Shown one piece after another: positions 45,714-57,439 of a stretch of 64,000 bases of DNA (position 1 is its first letter; every line of letters begins with the position of its first letter). The DNA is from Calendula officinalis (Eukaryota > Streptophyta > Magnoliopsida > Asterales > Asteraceae). The stretch spans positions 27,094,835-27,158,834 of the forward strand of contig OY970825.1 of NCBI GenBank assembly GCA_963853835.1. The letters are read 5' to 3'. The notes under the pieces were generated by a model. The model was given only the letters and a program-made list of their open reading frames with translations. It was not told where the DNA came from and did no database searches. Both the position numbers and the translations under genes were made by a program.

Positions 45714-47454
45714 ATTTTGCATATATGGGCTGAGGTGAGTTTGAATTTTTGTTTATCTTGAATTTTTAAAGGTATTAGTAAAAAAATTGGAACTTTTTTG
45801 GGTTTGATAAGGTTGGAAATTTATATATTAAGAACTTGAGTATACGGTAAAAGTGAAGATGTTATTGCTATTTATGGTTCTGTTATCTTGTTGTTTAGCT
45901 CAATTGTTATAAGATTCTAAAATATCACTTCTGTTGAGAAGTTTCTTTGTTTTTCAAGACTACATTTGTTAAGGTAAGTATGTGATTATATTGAAAGGGT
46001 ATTTGAGTAATTCTTGTTTCATAAGATCCAAGCTTTTTCTTGAATGCTACTTCAAGTAAAGAGCTAATCGTTGCAAAAAAGAAAAAAAAAAACCCTAAGC
46101 CGGGTATGACCCTTGTTACTTAACAGGTTAAAGGGGTTGTTGAGTTATACAAGCTCTAATTTGGTTAAAAAAGTTGGCAAGTTGAATATATAATCTACAA
46201 AATAATATTATATTAATTATAACTCCAAAGGGGGCGGGCTAATGTTTATTTCGTGTCGGGGTTTGCCACCCTGGCAAGCATTGCGAGTCGTGATTTTTGT
46301 GAAACTTATAACGACACGTTCTGTTTGAAAGTAGACGTCTTTCTCAAGGACACTTTGCAACAACTATTTAAGAGATTATAAAAGCAACCTAACTGATTTA
46401 CCAAATAAATGTACCATATATGAACTATTAATAAAAAAGAAAATGGTTGAAAACCGTTAAAGAAGTCGACTGCTCTCCGAATGTACCTACTTTCGAGTAA
46501 ATTACAACTCACAATCCCTACCAAACTATCGATCAAATCAAGCACACCAAGTAATATCATTATATCTCATAATCCATATTTTTAGAGTTTAACTACTTTT
46601 GGATATAATAGTAGTTTGATCATGTGCAAAGTCTTCACTATTTGTGAGCATGCCACTTTCAGTTGTTGTAAGGTCAAAGCTAAATATAGGATGTTTAAAG
46701 GAACTGTGCCTTTAACTTGCCAACAGATAGTTAAAATGCCAACAATACCATGTAGCCTTTTGGTGTTTGATATTTTGATTTACTTTATGATATGACGTTG
46801 ACCAAACAACAAAAAAGATTAGGGTCTTTTGCATTATGAGAGTTTGTGGACATTTTTGTATAGTATTGATTGAAAGTGACTGCCATTAAAAAAGTTAGTT
46901 AAAATCAAGAACATGTCAAATAAGCTGCCCAAAATCTAGTTATATAACCCCTTAAATAAGCACATAAATAAACAAATTGAGACTTTGGGGGAAACACAGT
47001 TGAGTTTATTATGACACTTTTATTGTATTTTAAACAGATAGGTGGGTTGGAACGCAACCTATTTATACGGGTTTGTTGTGTCGGGCAGTTTATTAACTTA
47101 AACATGGTTTGACCTGTATAAAATCGGTTTCAACCCGAACTCATTTTTACATGTTCCTTATCCACCCAATCTTGCCACCTTAGGATCTCCAAAAGGACCA
47201 CATGACACCATTAGTTTTTCATTAGCTCTAAAGGGCTTGTACATTTACAAAAGGAAATCCATTCACATTAAACTTTATGATTCTTTTCATTTTTTATCAA
47301 AACATCTTATTCATCTTTCTTATAATCAATCCCACACGAAAGCTATCAATAGGTAGATATCCACTACTAAACACTTTACTATAACTTTACATATTGAATT
47401 AAGATATATCTTCATCTCTCAAATCAAATCCAACCTATGTATAGTATTTGGTGG
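45714..47454. other. Intergenic between convergent genes
   Basis: No supported gene. 46095-46290 has GGGTATGACCC and TTTGCCACCCTGGCAAG words like hAT-type ends seen elsewhere in the window. The rest is AT-rich. Confidence 0.45.
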
Positions 47455-48090
47455 TCAAACCGTAGTCAAACAACGACTCCCTTGCGTGGAAGTCAATGGT
47501 CCTGCAGAAGCAGATGAACCAAACGGCAAAACCGTAACACAATTTACATTAAATCGATACCTACCCGAAACCCATGTTCCCACCTTCCATCTCAGCCATC
47601 CATTTGCCTTAAAATTTAAAGTCAATCTTCCCGACATTTGATCACGACCCATTTCATAACCGAAAGATGGATCCACGGGTAGCCCGTTTGCAACCAAAAC
47701 CATAGATAAAAGATTACTATCCTTGTGTTCTTGATAAAAGGGAGGGACGGATGAATCAAGCGTTATTCGTTGGCGCTTATAAGAAGCGTAAACTTGAATT
47801 TCATCATAAAAAATACCAACTTTTTGGTTCGGGTTTTGCGACCGAAGGGTGATTTGAATTGATGAGTTGAGAAGGTGAGATCCCGAGAGGGTAAGTTGGT
47901 AAATATCGGCTTCTTTGAGTGCAAAGTCTGGTTTTGTGGGGTGAAGTGTGAACCAAACAACAAGTATGAGTAAGAGGATTGAGAGGAAGAAAGTGGTGAA
48001 TGTGTAGAATAGTTTTTTATGATGTTTATTGATGTTTATGAGTTTCTTTTTGGCACAATGTTGGGGTGATTTTTCATGGATTTGAGACAT
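47455..48090 (-). CDS. NDR1/HIN1-like protein (LEA2 domain)
   Basis: Intronless, 211 residues, a typical length for the NHL family. A short basic cytosolic N-terminus (AKKKLININKHHKK) is followed by one membrane helix at about residues 27-49 (LFYTFTTFFLSILLLILVVW). The extracytosolic LEA_2 domain then includes FALKEADIYQLTLSG, SIQITLRSQNPNQKVGIFYD (the conserved NPNxxxGIxYD motif) and a closing VGTWVSGRYRFNVNC. Known role: plasma-membrane proteins, several linked to hypersensitive response and callose defence. The stop is at 47455-47457 and the start follows an AT-rich leader. The minus-strand gene lies next to the Nudix-like gene in convergent orientation. It resembles NHL12/YLS9-type members; exact orthology is not decidable here. 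Confidence 0.9.
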   Translation of the reverse strand: MSQIHEKSPQHCAKKKLININKHHKKLFYTFTTFFLSILLLILVVWFTLHPTKPDFALKEADIYQLTLSGSHLLNSSIQITLRSQNPNQKVGIFYDEIQVYASYKRQRITLDSSVPPFYQEHKDSNLLSMVLVANGLPVDPSFGYEMGRDQMSGRLTLNFKANGWLRWKVGTWVSGRYRFNVNCVTVLPFGSSASAGPLTSTQGSRCLTTV

Positions 48091-50569
48091 TTTTTATGAA
48101 AGAGGGAGGAAATTTACAAGGCTAAGTTAAGAGTGGTGTGATGAGTTATATATGAAAAAATAAATATAGAGCTAAGAAGAAGAAAGTAGCAACTAATCTT
48201 GGACGTTTGCTTTTGACCTTTAGTGCTCCTCAATTATGGTAGAAGGTGGTTGATATAAACCACTTATAGGTTTTGAAAGTGAGTATGTGATAATGTGAAT
48301 TTCTCTAGTTTTTTTTCATTAATAACGACGTACGTAAATTATTGTACAAATTTCTGCTAGTTGAACCTAGTTTTGTATTTTGTTTTTTTATTATAAATCG
48401 ATGATGTGTCGATAACCTACTAAGGTGACAAGTGTCATGTCACTTTTTATCTTCAGCAGGGGACTATCTCTCTTTCGTATGTTCCATCCACCTTATAGAT
48501 TGCTCACATATTTACAAACTCTCAATGTCTACAATTTATATTTGATAATTATATGAAACATTAATCGTATTTTGTGAGTTTACAAACATAACACGCTATT
48601 TTAGGAAGAAAACAACCACTTATTTATACCCAGTTTACCTATCTATTTAAAAATTTCAATCACAAAACTATGTAAGTTTTAAAATGTGTGTTTGAGGTAC
48701 ATATGTTGAGTATCTACAAAGGGGTTGCAGTGGATGGTATGATTGAAACAAGGATATCTAGGGTATAGCATGCATCTTGTGAAGCCCCTTTTGAATAATT
48801 GAATGGAAAGTTAATAGCTTTAGAAAGTGGCTAGGGACAAAATAGTCAATAGTTTATCCATTTGGTTTGATGTTATTTGTTTTCTTTTGTTACTGATTAA
48901 AAGTTTGAGTGAAAAATAAGAAATGAAAAGGGGGAACATCAAGAATCTATGGAAATTGACTTTGGTGGCTCAAACCCTTTGCCTTTTATGTTAAGAAATC
49001 AGATTTTTATGCCTTTATTTTGTTGTGGGGGATGGATGTGGGGGGGGGGGGGGGGGGGTGGTGGTTGGTAAAATGGGTTTTGCATGTTGTGTAGAGTTGA
49101 ATTAGGTTTGTCATCGATTTATAAGATTGTGAATGATCCATTTGATCCATAGAATAAGCATTGTACAATGATTAAGTAATAACAAATGTAAAATTACATT
49201 GTTATGCCAGACAAATTGCTTCATTTTAAGTTCCTGTTAGTTGTTATGTAAGATAGTTATAATTAAGGTCAAAATGCATTTTAGTACCTTGAACTTGACT
49301 GAGTGAAATTTCTACTACCCTGAACTATTAAAGGTGCACCATGATACCCTGAACTTGACAAAGTGGTCAATTTAGTACCATGGCTTACTCATTTGCTCTT
49401 GTTTTCTCATATCCTTTGCTTCTAATATCAATATGTTGAGATAAACATACATTTTTTAGTCCGTTTAAAGCTCCAACAAAATTAAATCAAGTAAGAAAAC
49501 GCGATCAAATTTATGAGTCAGGGTACTAAATCGACCATTTTGTCAAGTTCAGGGTATCATGATGCACATTTAATAGCGCAGGGTAGTAAAAATTTCAGTC
49601 GGTCAAGTTCAGAGTATTAAATGCATTTTAGCATTTAAATCGAATTGACCCATTTAGCAAATCGATGAATGTCTCACCTTTTGCAAGTTTTTTTCAAATG
49701 GAATAGCTTTAATTGAGTTTCAAGATAAAGGCATGGCAATCTTTTGTTTATGGTAGGATGATCGACCATTTTGAAATCCAATTAAATACAAACATATGGA
49801 ATTCAAGTGGTATCACACTACAAGTTGTGTGCATGGTAATAACACAATTTATGTAAAGGAAGGACATTGGTTCAATAGAAAGAACGAACATCTATCTTTG
49901 AAGCTTTCCCATCGTATAGGTTATTTCAAATATGATGCAACAAAAAAGGATTATGTTTCTGCCTTTTGTCTACTGATTTTCGCCGAATTATAATTTTTTT
50001 CTATAATATGTTTGTGGAATACGGCGTAAATAGATAATACAAATTGATTTAAAATCGTATTGTACCACATGTCATCCGGTTTAATCCACACTGCCCTAGA
50101 AAACAATAATTTTATGGTCCATGGGACCCAATTTTCAGTAGAATCTGCCACTACACACTGCATATTATCTAAATCTGGATAATGATTCAAAAATAAAATA
50201 AAATAAATACACATTTGATTGTTCTTGACAAAAATCTTCATTCAAGCACTTTAAATATATACACTTTAAATATTTTTAAGCAATTGTGTTGGTGTTTAAA
50301 TGTTTATGCTAAAAGCTACACTTTTACTTTCAAGCACTTTAAATATATACAATCCCAAACGCCCCCTTACTTCTATTTAATTAGATCCATATAGGAAATG
50401 TTTGGATGTATGATTTGAATGTGGTTAGGTTATGGTGGATAATGAGTTTTATTATAGTTGATAATCAATTCCAAAACATAGATCCAAACACCACCTTTAA
50501 CATTTTTGTTAATTGTGTTGATTCTGCATTTATTAAAGGAAAAATCTTTGATATTATATACTTATTTTA
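48091..50569. other. Intergenic; expected but unseen first exon of PSRP1-like gene
   Basis: Includes a 19-base G run at 49040-49058, the TIR element at 49271-49630 and a small GTTTGGAT/ATCCAAAC inverted repeat at about 50398-50491. I looked here for a plastid transit peptide and the first beta-strand of the HPF domain belonging to the gene at 50570 and did not find them. Confidence 0.4.
49271..49630. repeat. TIR element, MULE- or foldback-like
   Basis: Arms of about 130 bp mirror each other: ATGCATTTTAGTACCTTGAAC / GTTCAGAGTATTAAATGCAT (the first broken here as ATGCATTTTAGTACC / TTGAAC), and TACCCTGAACTTGACAAAGTG / TTTTGTCAAGTTCAGGGTATC (as TACCCTGAACTTGAC / GTCAAGTTCAGGGTA). The layout resembles the larger element at 30575-31742 but the sequence is different. 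Confidence 0.7.
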
Positions 50570-51699
50570 ATGGAAAGTAAATATAAACAGGTGGCTGAAT
50601 CTGTGAAGAAACATGTTGAAGATAAGGTGGGGAAGGCAATTCAAAAGCATAGTCATCTTGTAAGAGAAGTTGATGTTAGGGTTTCTGTTAGGGGTGGAGA
50701 ATTTGGAAAAGGCCCTAAAGTTCGCCGAACTGAGGTTTTTTTTTATTATTTATTTTCCAAGAATTGTTGGTTTTCGGGTACTTGATATGAATTCTTTCTA
50801 ATGAATTTACTTCAAAAATAGGTTACATTATTTACCAAGAAACATGGAGTTATTCGGGCAGAAGAAGAAGCAGAAACTCTTTATGCAAGTATCGATTTGG
50901 TTTCATCAGTTATGCAAAGAAAACTAAGGAAAATTAAGGAAAAAGATACGGATCATGGAAGACACATGAAGGGATTTGATAGATCTAAAGTGAGGGACCC
51001 ACAAATATTAATTGATCAAGATTCAGTTGCAATTCCTCAAGAAGAAGAAGAAGAAGATATTAGTGAAGGTTTTACAGATGAAATTGATCCTACGGTCAGT
51101 ATATATGGAATATAATTTTGATTAGTAGTTTCTGTTTTATATGTTTTTTTTTTTCATTTTTATTTTTTCAGATTGTTCGTACGAAATATTTCGATATGCC
51201 ACCTTTGACCGTGTTGGAAGCAATTGAGCAACTAGAGAATGTTGATCATGACTTTTATGGCTTTCGAAATGAAGAAACTGGTAAGATATTGTGGTTAATA
51301 TGTTATTGATTTTTATTATTATTATTATCTAGTATTTATTTGGATTAAATATGGAAAAATAGGCGGGTCAGACGGATTGTATAATGGGTATTTTAGTGTG
51401 ACTGCAAGAAAGGTTATAATCATTTGTTTTTCTAAAAGAAAAAGTTTGTTCAACCTATCTGACCCGTTCGAGAGAAACTTAATCCAAATTCCAGATAGAC
51501 CCATTTATAGGTAAACGGGTCAAAATTACTACCTCTAATTATGATGATCTCGTGCTAATTTAGATGATTATATTTTCCAGGTGAGATTAATATCTTGTAC
51601 AAAAGAAAATCGGGAGGCTATGGGATTATCGTTCCCAAAGAAAATGGGGAAACTGAGAAATTAGAGAATGTGGATGTTGAAATCCTTAAACAACATTAG
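50570..51699 (+). CDS. PSRP1: PSRP1 / long-form ribosome hibernation factor, 5' end missing
   Basis: Four exons: 50570 (or 50591)..50734, 50822..51094, 51172..51280 and 51581..51699, all GT-AG with a continuous frame. The S30AE/HPF domain reads KKHVEDKVGKAIQKHSHLVR, VDVRVSVRGGEFGKGPKVRR, VTLFTKKHGVIRAEEEAETL and SVMQRKLRKIKEKDTDHGR. An acidic linker (PQEEEEEDISEG) is followed by the C-terminal HPF domain (TKYFDMPPLTVLEAIEQLEN, DHDFYGFRNEETGEINILYK) and ends DVEILKQH. Known role: binds the plastid 30S subunit and blocks or dimerises resting ribosomes. The transit peptide and first beta-strand normally present are not seen. CAG at 50588-50590 could be an acceptor from a distant exon, or the ATG at 50570 may be read. 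Either a far upstream exon or a 5'-truncated copy. Confidence 0.85.
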
Positions 51700-52626
51700 T
51701 TTTCTCAACAAAATAGACCCGTGAACGACATCTTGTAAAGCATGTAGCTTTAATGTTCAAACATGTTTATTTTCTTGAAACGATGTTTTGTGTATCGTTT
51801 TATCTTTTACAAGAAGTAGAAAAACCGAGTCTGTAATCTTGGAATGCTGTTTAGTAAATAACTTGTTGTATCTTGATATTGCAATAAACAAATAAACTAT
51901 TCCAAACAACTTTTATCTCATATATACAAGTTTTACGGTTAACTATACAATCATATTAAATCATAACTGTGGTGCAGAAATAACTCTTTTATATATTAAC
52001 AGGGTTTAAAGAAAACCTAACCGAGGTTAATGTAACATGAAAAGCGTGACATTACGGTTAAATCACGTGAGAGGTTGGAAACATGCCTAACATTTGAACA
52101 TTGTTTCATCATACAACTAGCAATTGACCAAAACCCACCTTGTATTCATCGTCTCACAGACCGTTGATTTCAATTCAACGGCTATGATCATCTCACCAGC
52201 CTTAATCCCCATTGGCGGTTCTTAATTCTCTCTTCCCTGCAATTTCATAATCCTTATCCTTTAAACATTTTACTTTAATTTTTCTTTTATTTCTAACATA
52301 AAGCTGTAATCTTTTTCATAAACCCATATCATAATCCTTAACATATGTTCATATTTGCTTCAAATCAACGAATCTTCTTGATGATTTTTTCTCAAATATG
52401 AAGTTCTGGCTTTAAAAACTCTCCTGCCTGCCTGCCTATTAACATTTTTCTTAAAAAAATCATTTCTTTTTGCATAAAGATTTAATCTTTTCCGTAAACC
52501 CAAATCATAAACCTTCACCCATGTTCAAAATCGCTTCAACTCATGAATCTTGTTGATCCTGTTTCTACAATTTCAAGGTTTTCTGAGATTTGAAGGATAC
52601 CCGCAGGTGGATTTGTTATTGTTGAG
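51700..52626. other. Spacer with START-gene 5' UTR
   Basis: 3' UTR of the PSRP1-like gene, then T-rich leader sequence of the START gene in which two stretches (around 52310-52400 and 52480-52570) look like diverged duplicates (TCTTTTTCATAAACCCATATC / TCTTTTCCGTAAACCCAAATC, shared core AAACCCA). No coding segment. Confidence 0.5.
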
Positions 52627-54441
52627 ATGTTGGTGTTTTTGGGTTTTGTTTTTATTGTATTCTTGATTGGGGTTATAGTTGGTTGGGCATGGAAACCCAT
52701 GTGGGTTAGCTTTGGTAATTGTACATCTGATGATGGTTTACAAGTTAAGAATGGATTACTCGGCTCAAACCCAAACCCGGAACCGAACCTGAACCCGAAC
52801 CCACAGTTGATTCAAGTTGGAACCAGTTTTGGTTTTTGGTCAAGTCAGATGGATAGAATAACGGCCAATCAGAATTGCAGGTAAGTCTTGTATGCAAATC
52901 CCAAATGGAAGCAAGACCTATACGCTAGAATATAATTGTAACAGACCCTATGGGAGCTAGCAAGAATCTTAAAAAAATGGTTTACAATTAGTAAACCATA
53001 AACTTGAAAATTTGTACAAGTCTAGGATTCTTTGATCCAAATTAGTATTAAAACTTTTGAAAAAATAATTCTTTGTTGGTGTAGTTCATCGGTTGTGAAG
53101 AAAGAGGGAGAAAATGTTGTAAGCGAAAATGATTTAAAACATTTGTGGCATCTTGTTGAGAGGAGAGATGGAGGTGGCCCTTGGAAGCATATGATGGACA
53201 AGTCAACCTCAACAATGACCTTCCAAGCATGGCAAAGAGATCCCAAGGTATTTCCTTCTTCCTTAAGGTAATTAAAATCGCAATAATCAGATAATAAGTA
53301 ACACCTTTTCTTTCTGTATGAATCATATGACAGAACGGTCCTCCTCAATTTTGTAGCATAACTATATATGAAGATGCAACTCCTGAATTATTAAGAGATT
53401 TCTTTTGGGAGGATGATCTGCGTTTGAAATGGGACGATATGCTTTTAAATGCAACAACTTTGCAAGAATTCCGAATTACTGGAACTAGCATTGTACATTG
53501 GATACGTCGGGTGAGTCATGTTTCATCAGTTTTTGAATTTTATGTACACGGTTTAAAGTAGTGTTTGTACCAATATATATGACTGTCTACATCTCACCTT
53601 CCTAATACCTTGCCAAATGCGGGTTTAGGTAGTGTTGTTGTTAATTAGTGTTTTTTACATGTATATGCAGTTCCCGTTCTTTTGTAGTGATCGAGAATAC
53701 ACAATCGCTAGACGAATTTGGGAGTTAGAGGGATCTTTTTACTGTGTGACAAAGGTACGATAATGTAGATATCAAGTTTTTTACAGGTTTTCTTAAATGT
53801 GGTTTCATGTTGCAGGGAGTACCATGCCCTACGGTCCCAAAAAAGCAAAAACCACGACGTGTAGACATTTACTACTCAAGTTGGTTCATTCGATCCGGTA
53901 ATAAATTATTCTTACATTAACCACCAAACTATAACTTATACACCATATGTTAATTTTATTAAGTTTGGCCTTTCTTTTTATAACAACAGTAAAATCAAAA
54001 AAAGGAAACAACCAACCTGCATGTGAAGTAACATTCTTCCATCATGAAGACATGGGAATCCCAAGGGAAATTGCAAAATTTGGAGTCAGACAAGGAATGT
54101 GGGGAACAGCTAAAAAGATCGAACAAGGTTTACGTTGGTATGAACAAGAACGGGCTACTTCAAGAACAATTTCAGATCATCAATTTATGGCTCAATTGAA
54201 TACCAAGATCAATCAAAATTACTTGACCCATTTAGAATCTGCTGATGATCAAACGGGTCAGATTGAAATGATGGTCAAGCATGAAAAAGAAAGCGGGATT
54301 AATATGCCTAAGTTGTGGGTTATTGGTGGGGCGGTTATACTTTCTTGTAGTCTTAACCGAGGATTTTTGACAAAAGCGGTTGTATTCGGGGTTGCTAGAC
54401 GGTTGGGAAACTTAGGAAGACGAGCATTTCCACCAAGATAG
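52627..54441 (+). CDS. Membrane-anchored START-domain lipid-transfer protein
   Basis: Six exons: 52627..52880, 53085..53247, 53334..53510, 53671..53754, 53816..53897 and 53990..54441, giving 403 residues with consistent phases. An N-terminal membrane helix (VFLGFVFIVFLIGVIVGWAW) is followed by a START domain: VSENDLKHLWHLVERRDGGG, STMTFQAWQRDPKNGPPQF, LLRDFFWEDDLRLKWDDMLL, TGTSIVHWIRRFPFFCSDRE, YTIARRIWELEGSFYCVTKG, RVDIYYSSWFIRSV and VTFFHHEDMGIPREIAKFG. After a linker there is a second hydrophobic segment (LWVIGGAVILSCSL) near residue 370. This layout matches plant polyketide-cyclase/START proteins of unknown ligand. The lipid-binding pocket cannot be judged from sequence. A Pro/Asn-rich PNPEPNLNPNP linker precedes the domain. 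It looks intact. Confidence 0.92.
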
Positions 54442-54684
54442 CTATGATATCTTCATATGTTGTACACAAATCATTTTTATACAATCAAAATATGACAATT
54501 GGGATTAGAATGAGTAAATTTAAGACATAAATCAAAACTTTCCCTTTGGCCAATGAAGAAAATTGTGTGAAATTTCAAATTCAAGTACAAAATCTCAAAC
54601 ACTGAAAAAACACAATACAGAAAACAACTATCAATTAGGTTCCCAAACTTTATAAAAGAAATATTACATGTTGCAACTAGATCT

Positions 54685-55514
54685 CTAATCAAACAAACTG
54701 AATCCCATATCATCATCACTCTCTTCCTTTGCTTCTTCCTATAGAAGAAAAATGAAACAAACTTTAAAATTAAACTTATATATGTATGCATAGATAATAA
54801 CATAAAGTCTACAGATTCACAATCAAAAACTTGGATTCTTTATATCTAAACAAGCAACAGCTTGGTTATATGCTCTAATCTATTAAAAAGTGCAGCCTAT
54901 GATTCTATCAAATGATTTAACGTATGAGTAATTATATATCAAATTAACTATTCATATACATTTTCTTATCAAATACGTTTATAAAATCAACTGCGTAATT
55001 TGTATAAAATTTTACAGTTTTGCAATATGCATTTAATTCTATCTGCAGAAATGTAAAAAATTGAAAGTATATTTATACGCATATACATATATGCATAGTA
55101 TGAAACATAAACTAGAAAAGATACAGTGCAATATAATATGCGTACCTTCTTCTCCTCAGCTGCAGGAGCAGCGGCAGCTGGAGCACCACCACCAGCGGCC
55201 GGAGCAGAAACGGCAACAGCAGCACCGCCACCTCCAGCACCGACGTTCATGATTAGGTCATCAAGGTTTTTCTTCTCACACAACTTAGCAAAGAGACTCG
55301 GCCAGTAAGATTCAATGTTCACATTAGCTGCAGCTACAAGGGTAGCGATCTTCTCACCCTAATCACCAACAAAACACTAGAAATCAGATACAAAATGAAA
55401 TCCTAAATTAATCACGAAATTAAAATCGAGGAAGATGATGAATACAGTGATTGGGATGCCATCGTCGTGAAGGATCAATGAAGCGTAAGTACAAGCAAGC
55501 TCGCTGACGGCCAT
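54685..55514 (-). CDS. RPP1: 60S acidic ribosomal protein P1
   Basis: Three exons: 55446..55514, 55146..55358 and 54685..54738, giving 111 residues, standard for P1. The N-terminal dimerisation domain reads MAVSELACTYASLILHDDG, TGEKIATLVAAANVNIESYW and LFAKLCEKKNLDDLIMNVG. The flexible hinge is Gly/Ala-rich (AAVAVSAPAAGGGAPAAAAP). The acidic tail EEAKEESDDDMGFSLFD is the conserved end that contacts elongation factors. Known role: P1/P2 dimers on P0 form the ribosomal stalk. Its stop faces the stop of the START gene 243 bp away, so their 3' UTRs may overlap. All junctions follow GT-AG. An intact gene. Confidence 0.96.
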
Positions 55515-56827
55515 TGACGCAAATATCTGGTTATTTTGCGCGGCGCAAATTTTATCGGAGAATGAGTAAGGTTTGAAGATTTAGGGAAACCGTGTGTTAT
55601 ATACGTTGAGATTTAGGGTACAAATTCGTTTGGGCTTCTCATGTGTAAGCATTTTTTTAGCCCAATGAAAAGTTTTGTCCCAAATTAAATTATCCAAAAT
55701 CTAAACCCATTACTTAAGCCCACACGAATCCAGATTCTACTCAGCTCATCCGAGTCTAGGGGTGCACAAGAAAACCGGTTAATGAACCGGACCAGTATAA
55801 ACCTCATCAGATCGGATCCAGTCACAAACTTGCAGACCATTTTTTGTTAACCTAGCCGTGAGAAGCGATTCGGATTTTGACGAAAAACCGGTTTGAATCC
55901 AACCAGAACCGGTTTCCATCATATATATACCCTACCCAAAACTGGGTTAAAACCAAACCGGTTTTAGCCAAAACCCGGTGAGACCTTTATTGACCTAGTT
56001 CGCACCGATTTTGAAACCGGTCCAGTTTGACAGAAAATCCGGTTGTGCGAATCTATCTGAGTCGGCCTTTTTACTAAATTTAAGCGTAGGAGCCCACGAT
56101 GTAACCAGTGTGATCATGCATTCATGCTTACATGTGTGTAACATACATGAGCATATTTATAAATATTCTCATGCAATTTGGAATTTGCAAAGGATGTTAT
56201 TGTTGGTTTTGATTACTGCTTTTGTAGGAGAGAATTAATATTTATACTATAACAATTACTTCTCTTACCACATTGTACATATTTTAAAATAATTTGTACA
56301 AGTATATCAAAGCACAAATTGTGGTATATTATTAAATTATGTGGTGTATATACAATGACCTTTTGTAGAAGGGCTTTCGACTTGTATTAAAAATTTGTTG
56401 CGAATTTTATAGAAAAGTAGTGCTATTGAATATAAACTTTTACACAGATTTTAACAAGTTTGCTTCAGTAAAAAAATCTCAAAATGAGCTATCAAAATGT
56501 ATATCCTCCTCATTCGAGCTCAAGCTCAACTGAATTCGTGTCCACTACTTTATTATCAACTTGATTTAGACAAATTTAGCTTGATATATTTCATACCTTT
56601 AAACATTAAAATGGTTAAATCTAAAATACGTCGATACCTTGGTTAAAATGACAACAATAATTTCTTGCAGTGACAATATATAAAACAGAACGTTATCCAA
56701 TACATTTAGTAGAAAAATATTTGATCATCAAATGCATCAAAATGTCTGGTCAAGCACATAACTAGATAAAAAGCTGGAAACACAACGATGAATCTAATAC
56801 AGCTTTAGATGTTCAAATAATATTATA
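55515..56827. other. Upstream region of RPP1 with ACCGGTT-rich repeat
   Basis: The RPP1 promoter and 5' UTR lie just to the left. About 55758-56045 is rich in AACCGGTTT/AAAACCGG words and begins CTAGGGGTGCACAAGAAAAC, a hAT-like start, comparable with the patch at 4.05-4.26 kb. No gene was seen. Confidence 0.5.
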
Positions 56828-57077
56828 CTTCCTCCGTTTTAAAATAAGTGATACAAATTAGCTTTCATGTTTTTTGAGGCAAAAGATTGTAATGAATGTT
56901 AAATTAGTAAGTTTAATGATGTTTAAAAGTAAAAGTAAGGATATACGAGTCATTTCACTTTATTAAAGGAGATAATTAGTAGATATGGATCCAATTATAT
57001 TTTACCAAATAAGGAAAGTTTCAAAGTGTATCACTTATTTTGAAACACCCCAATCACTTATTTTGAAACGGAGGAAG
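56828..57077. repeat. Stowaway MITE
   Basis: 250 bp flanked by TA. Ends CTTCCTCCGTTTTAAAATAA and TTATTTTGAAACGGAGGAAG are inverted repeats. Confidence 0.92.
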
Positions 57078-57439
57078 TACTAGAAACACACAATACTATA
57101 TTAGACTTTCATGCAATAAACATTATCATCCTAAAACATATTAATTCAAATAAACTTCCCTAACGATCCCTAAAATCTGCAAAATGCAGACAAGGTTTGT
57201 GATTGGTTCAGGGACTTTGCACCTGGAAGCAATAAAATATAACAAACCAAAATCAGATATAATTACAATAAAATGTTGCTATTTTTTCACAAGTCATTTT
57301 CTAACAATTTATAGGTACAGAAAAATGAAGTTTGTTTCTATTCTACAGAAATTATATGGTTGATTGCTAAATATAAAAATGAGTATACAGCATGTTTCTA
57401 TTTTATGCAAATGACCCTAAAATAAAAAAGAATTTTCAA

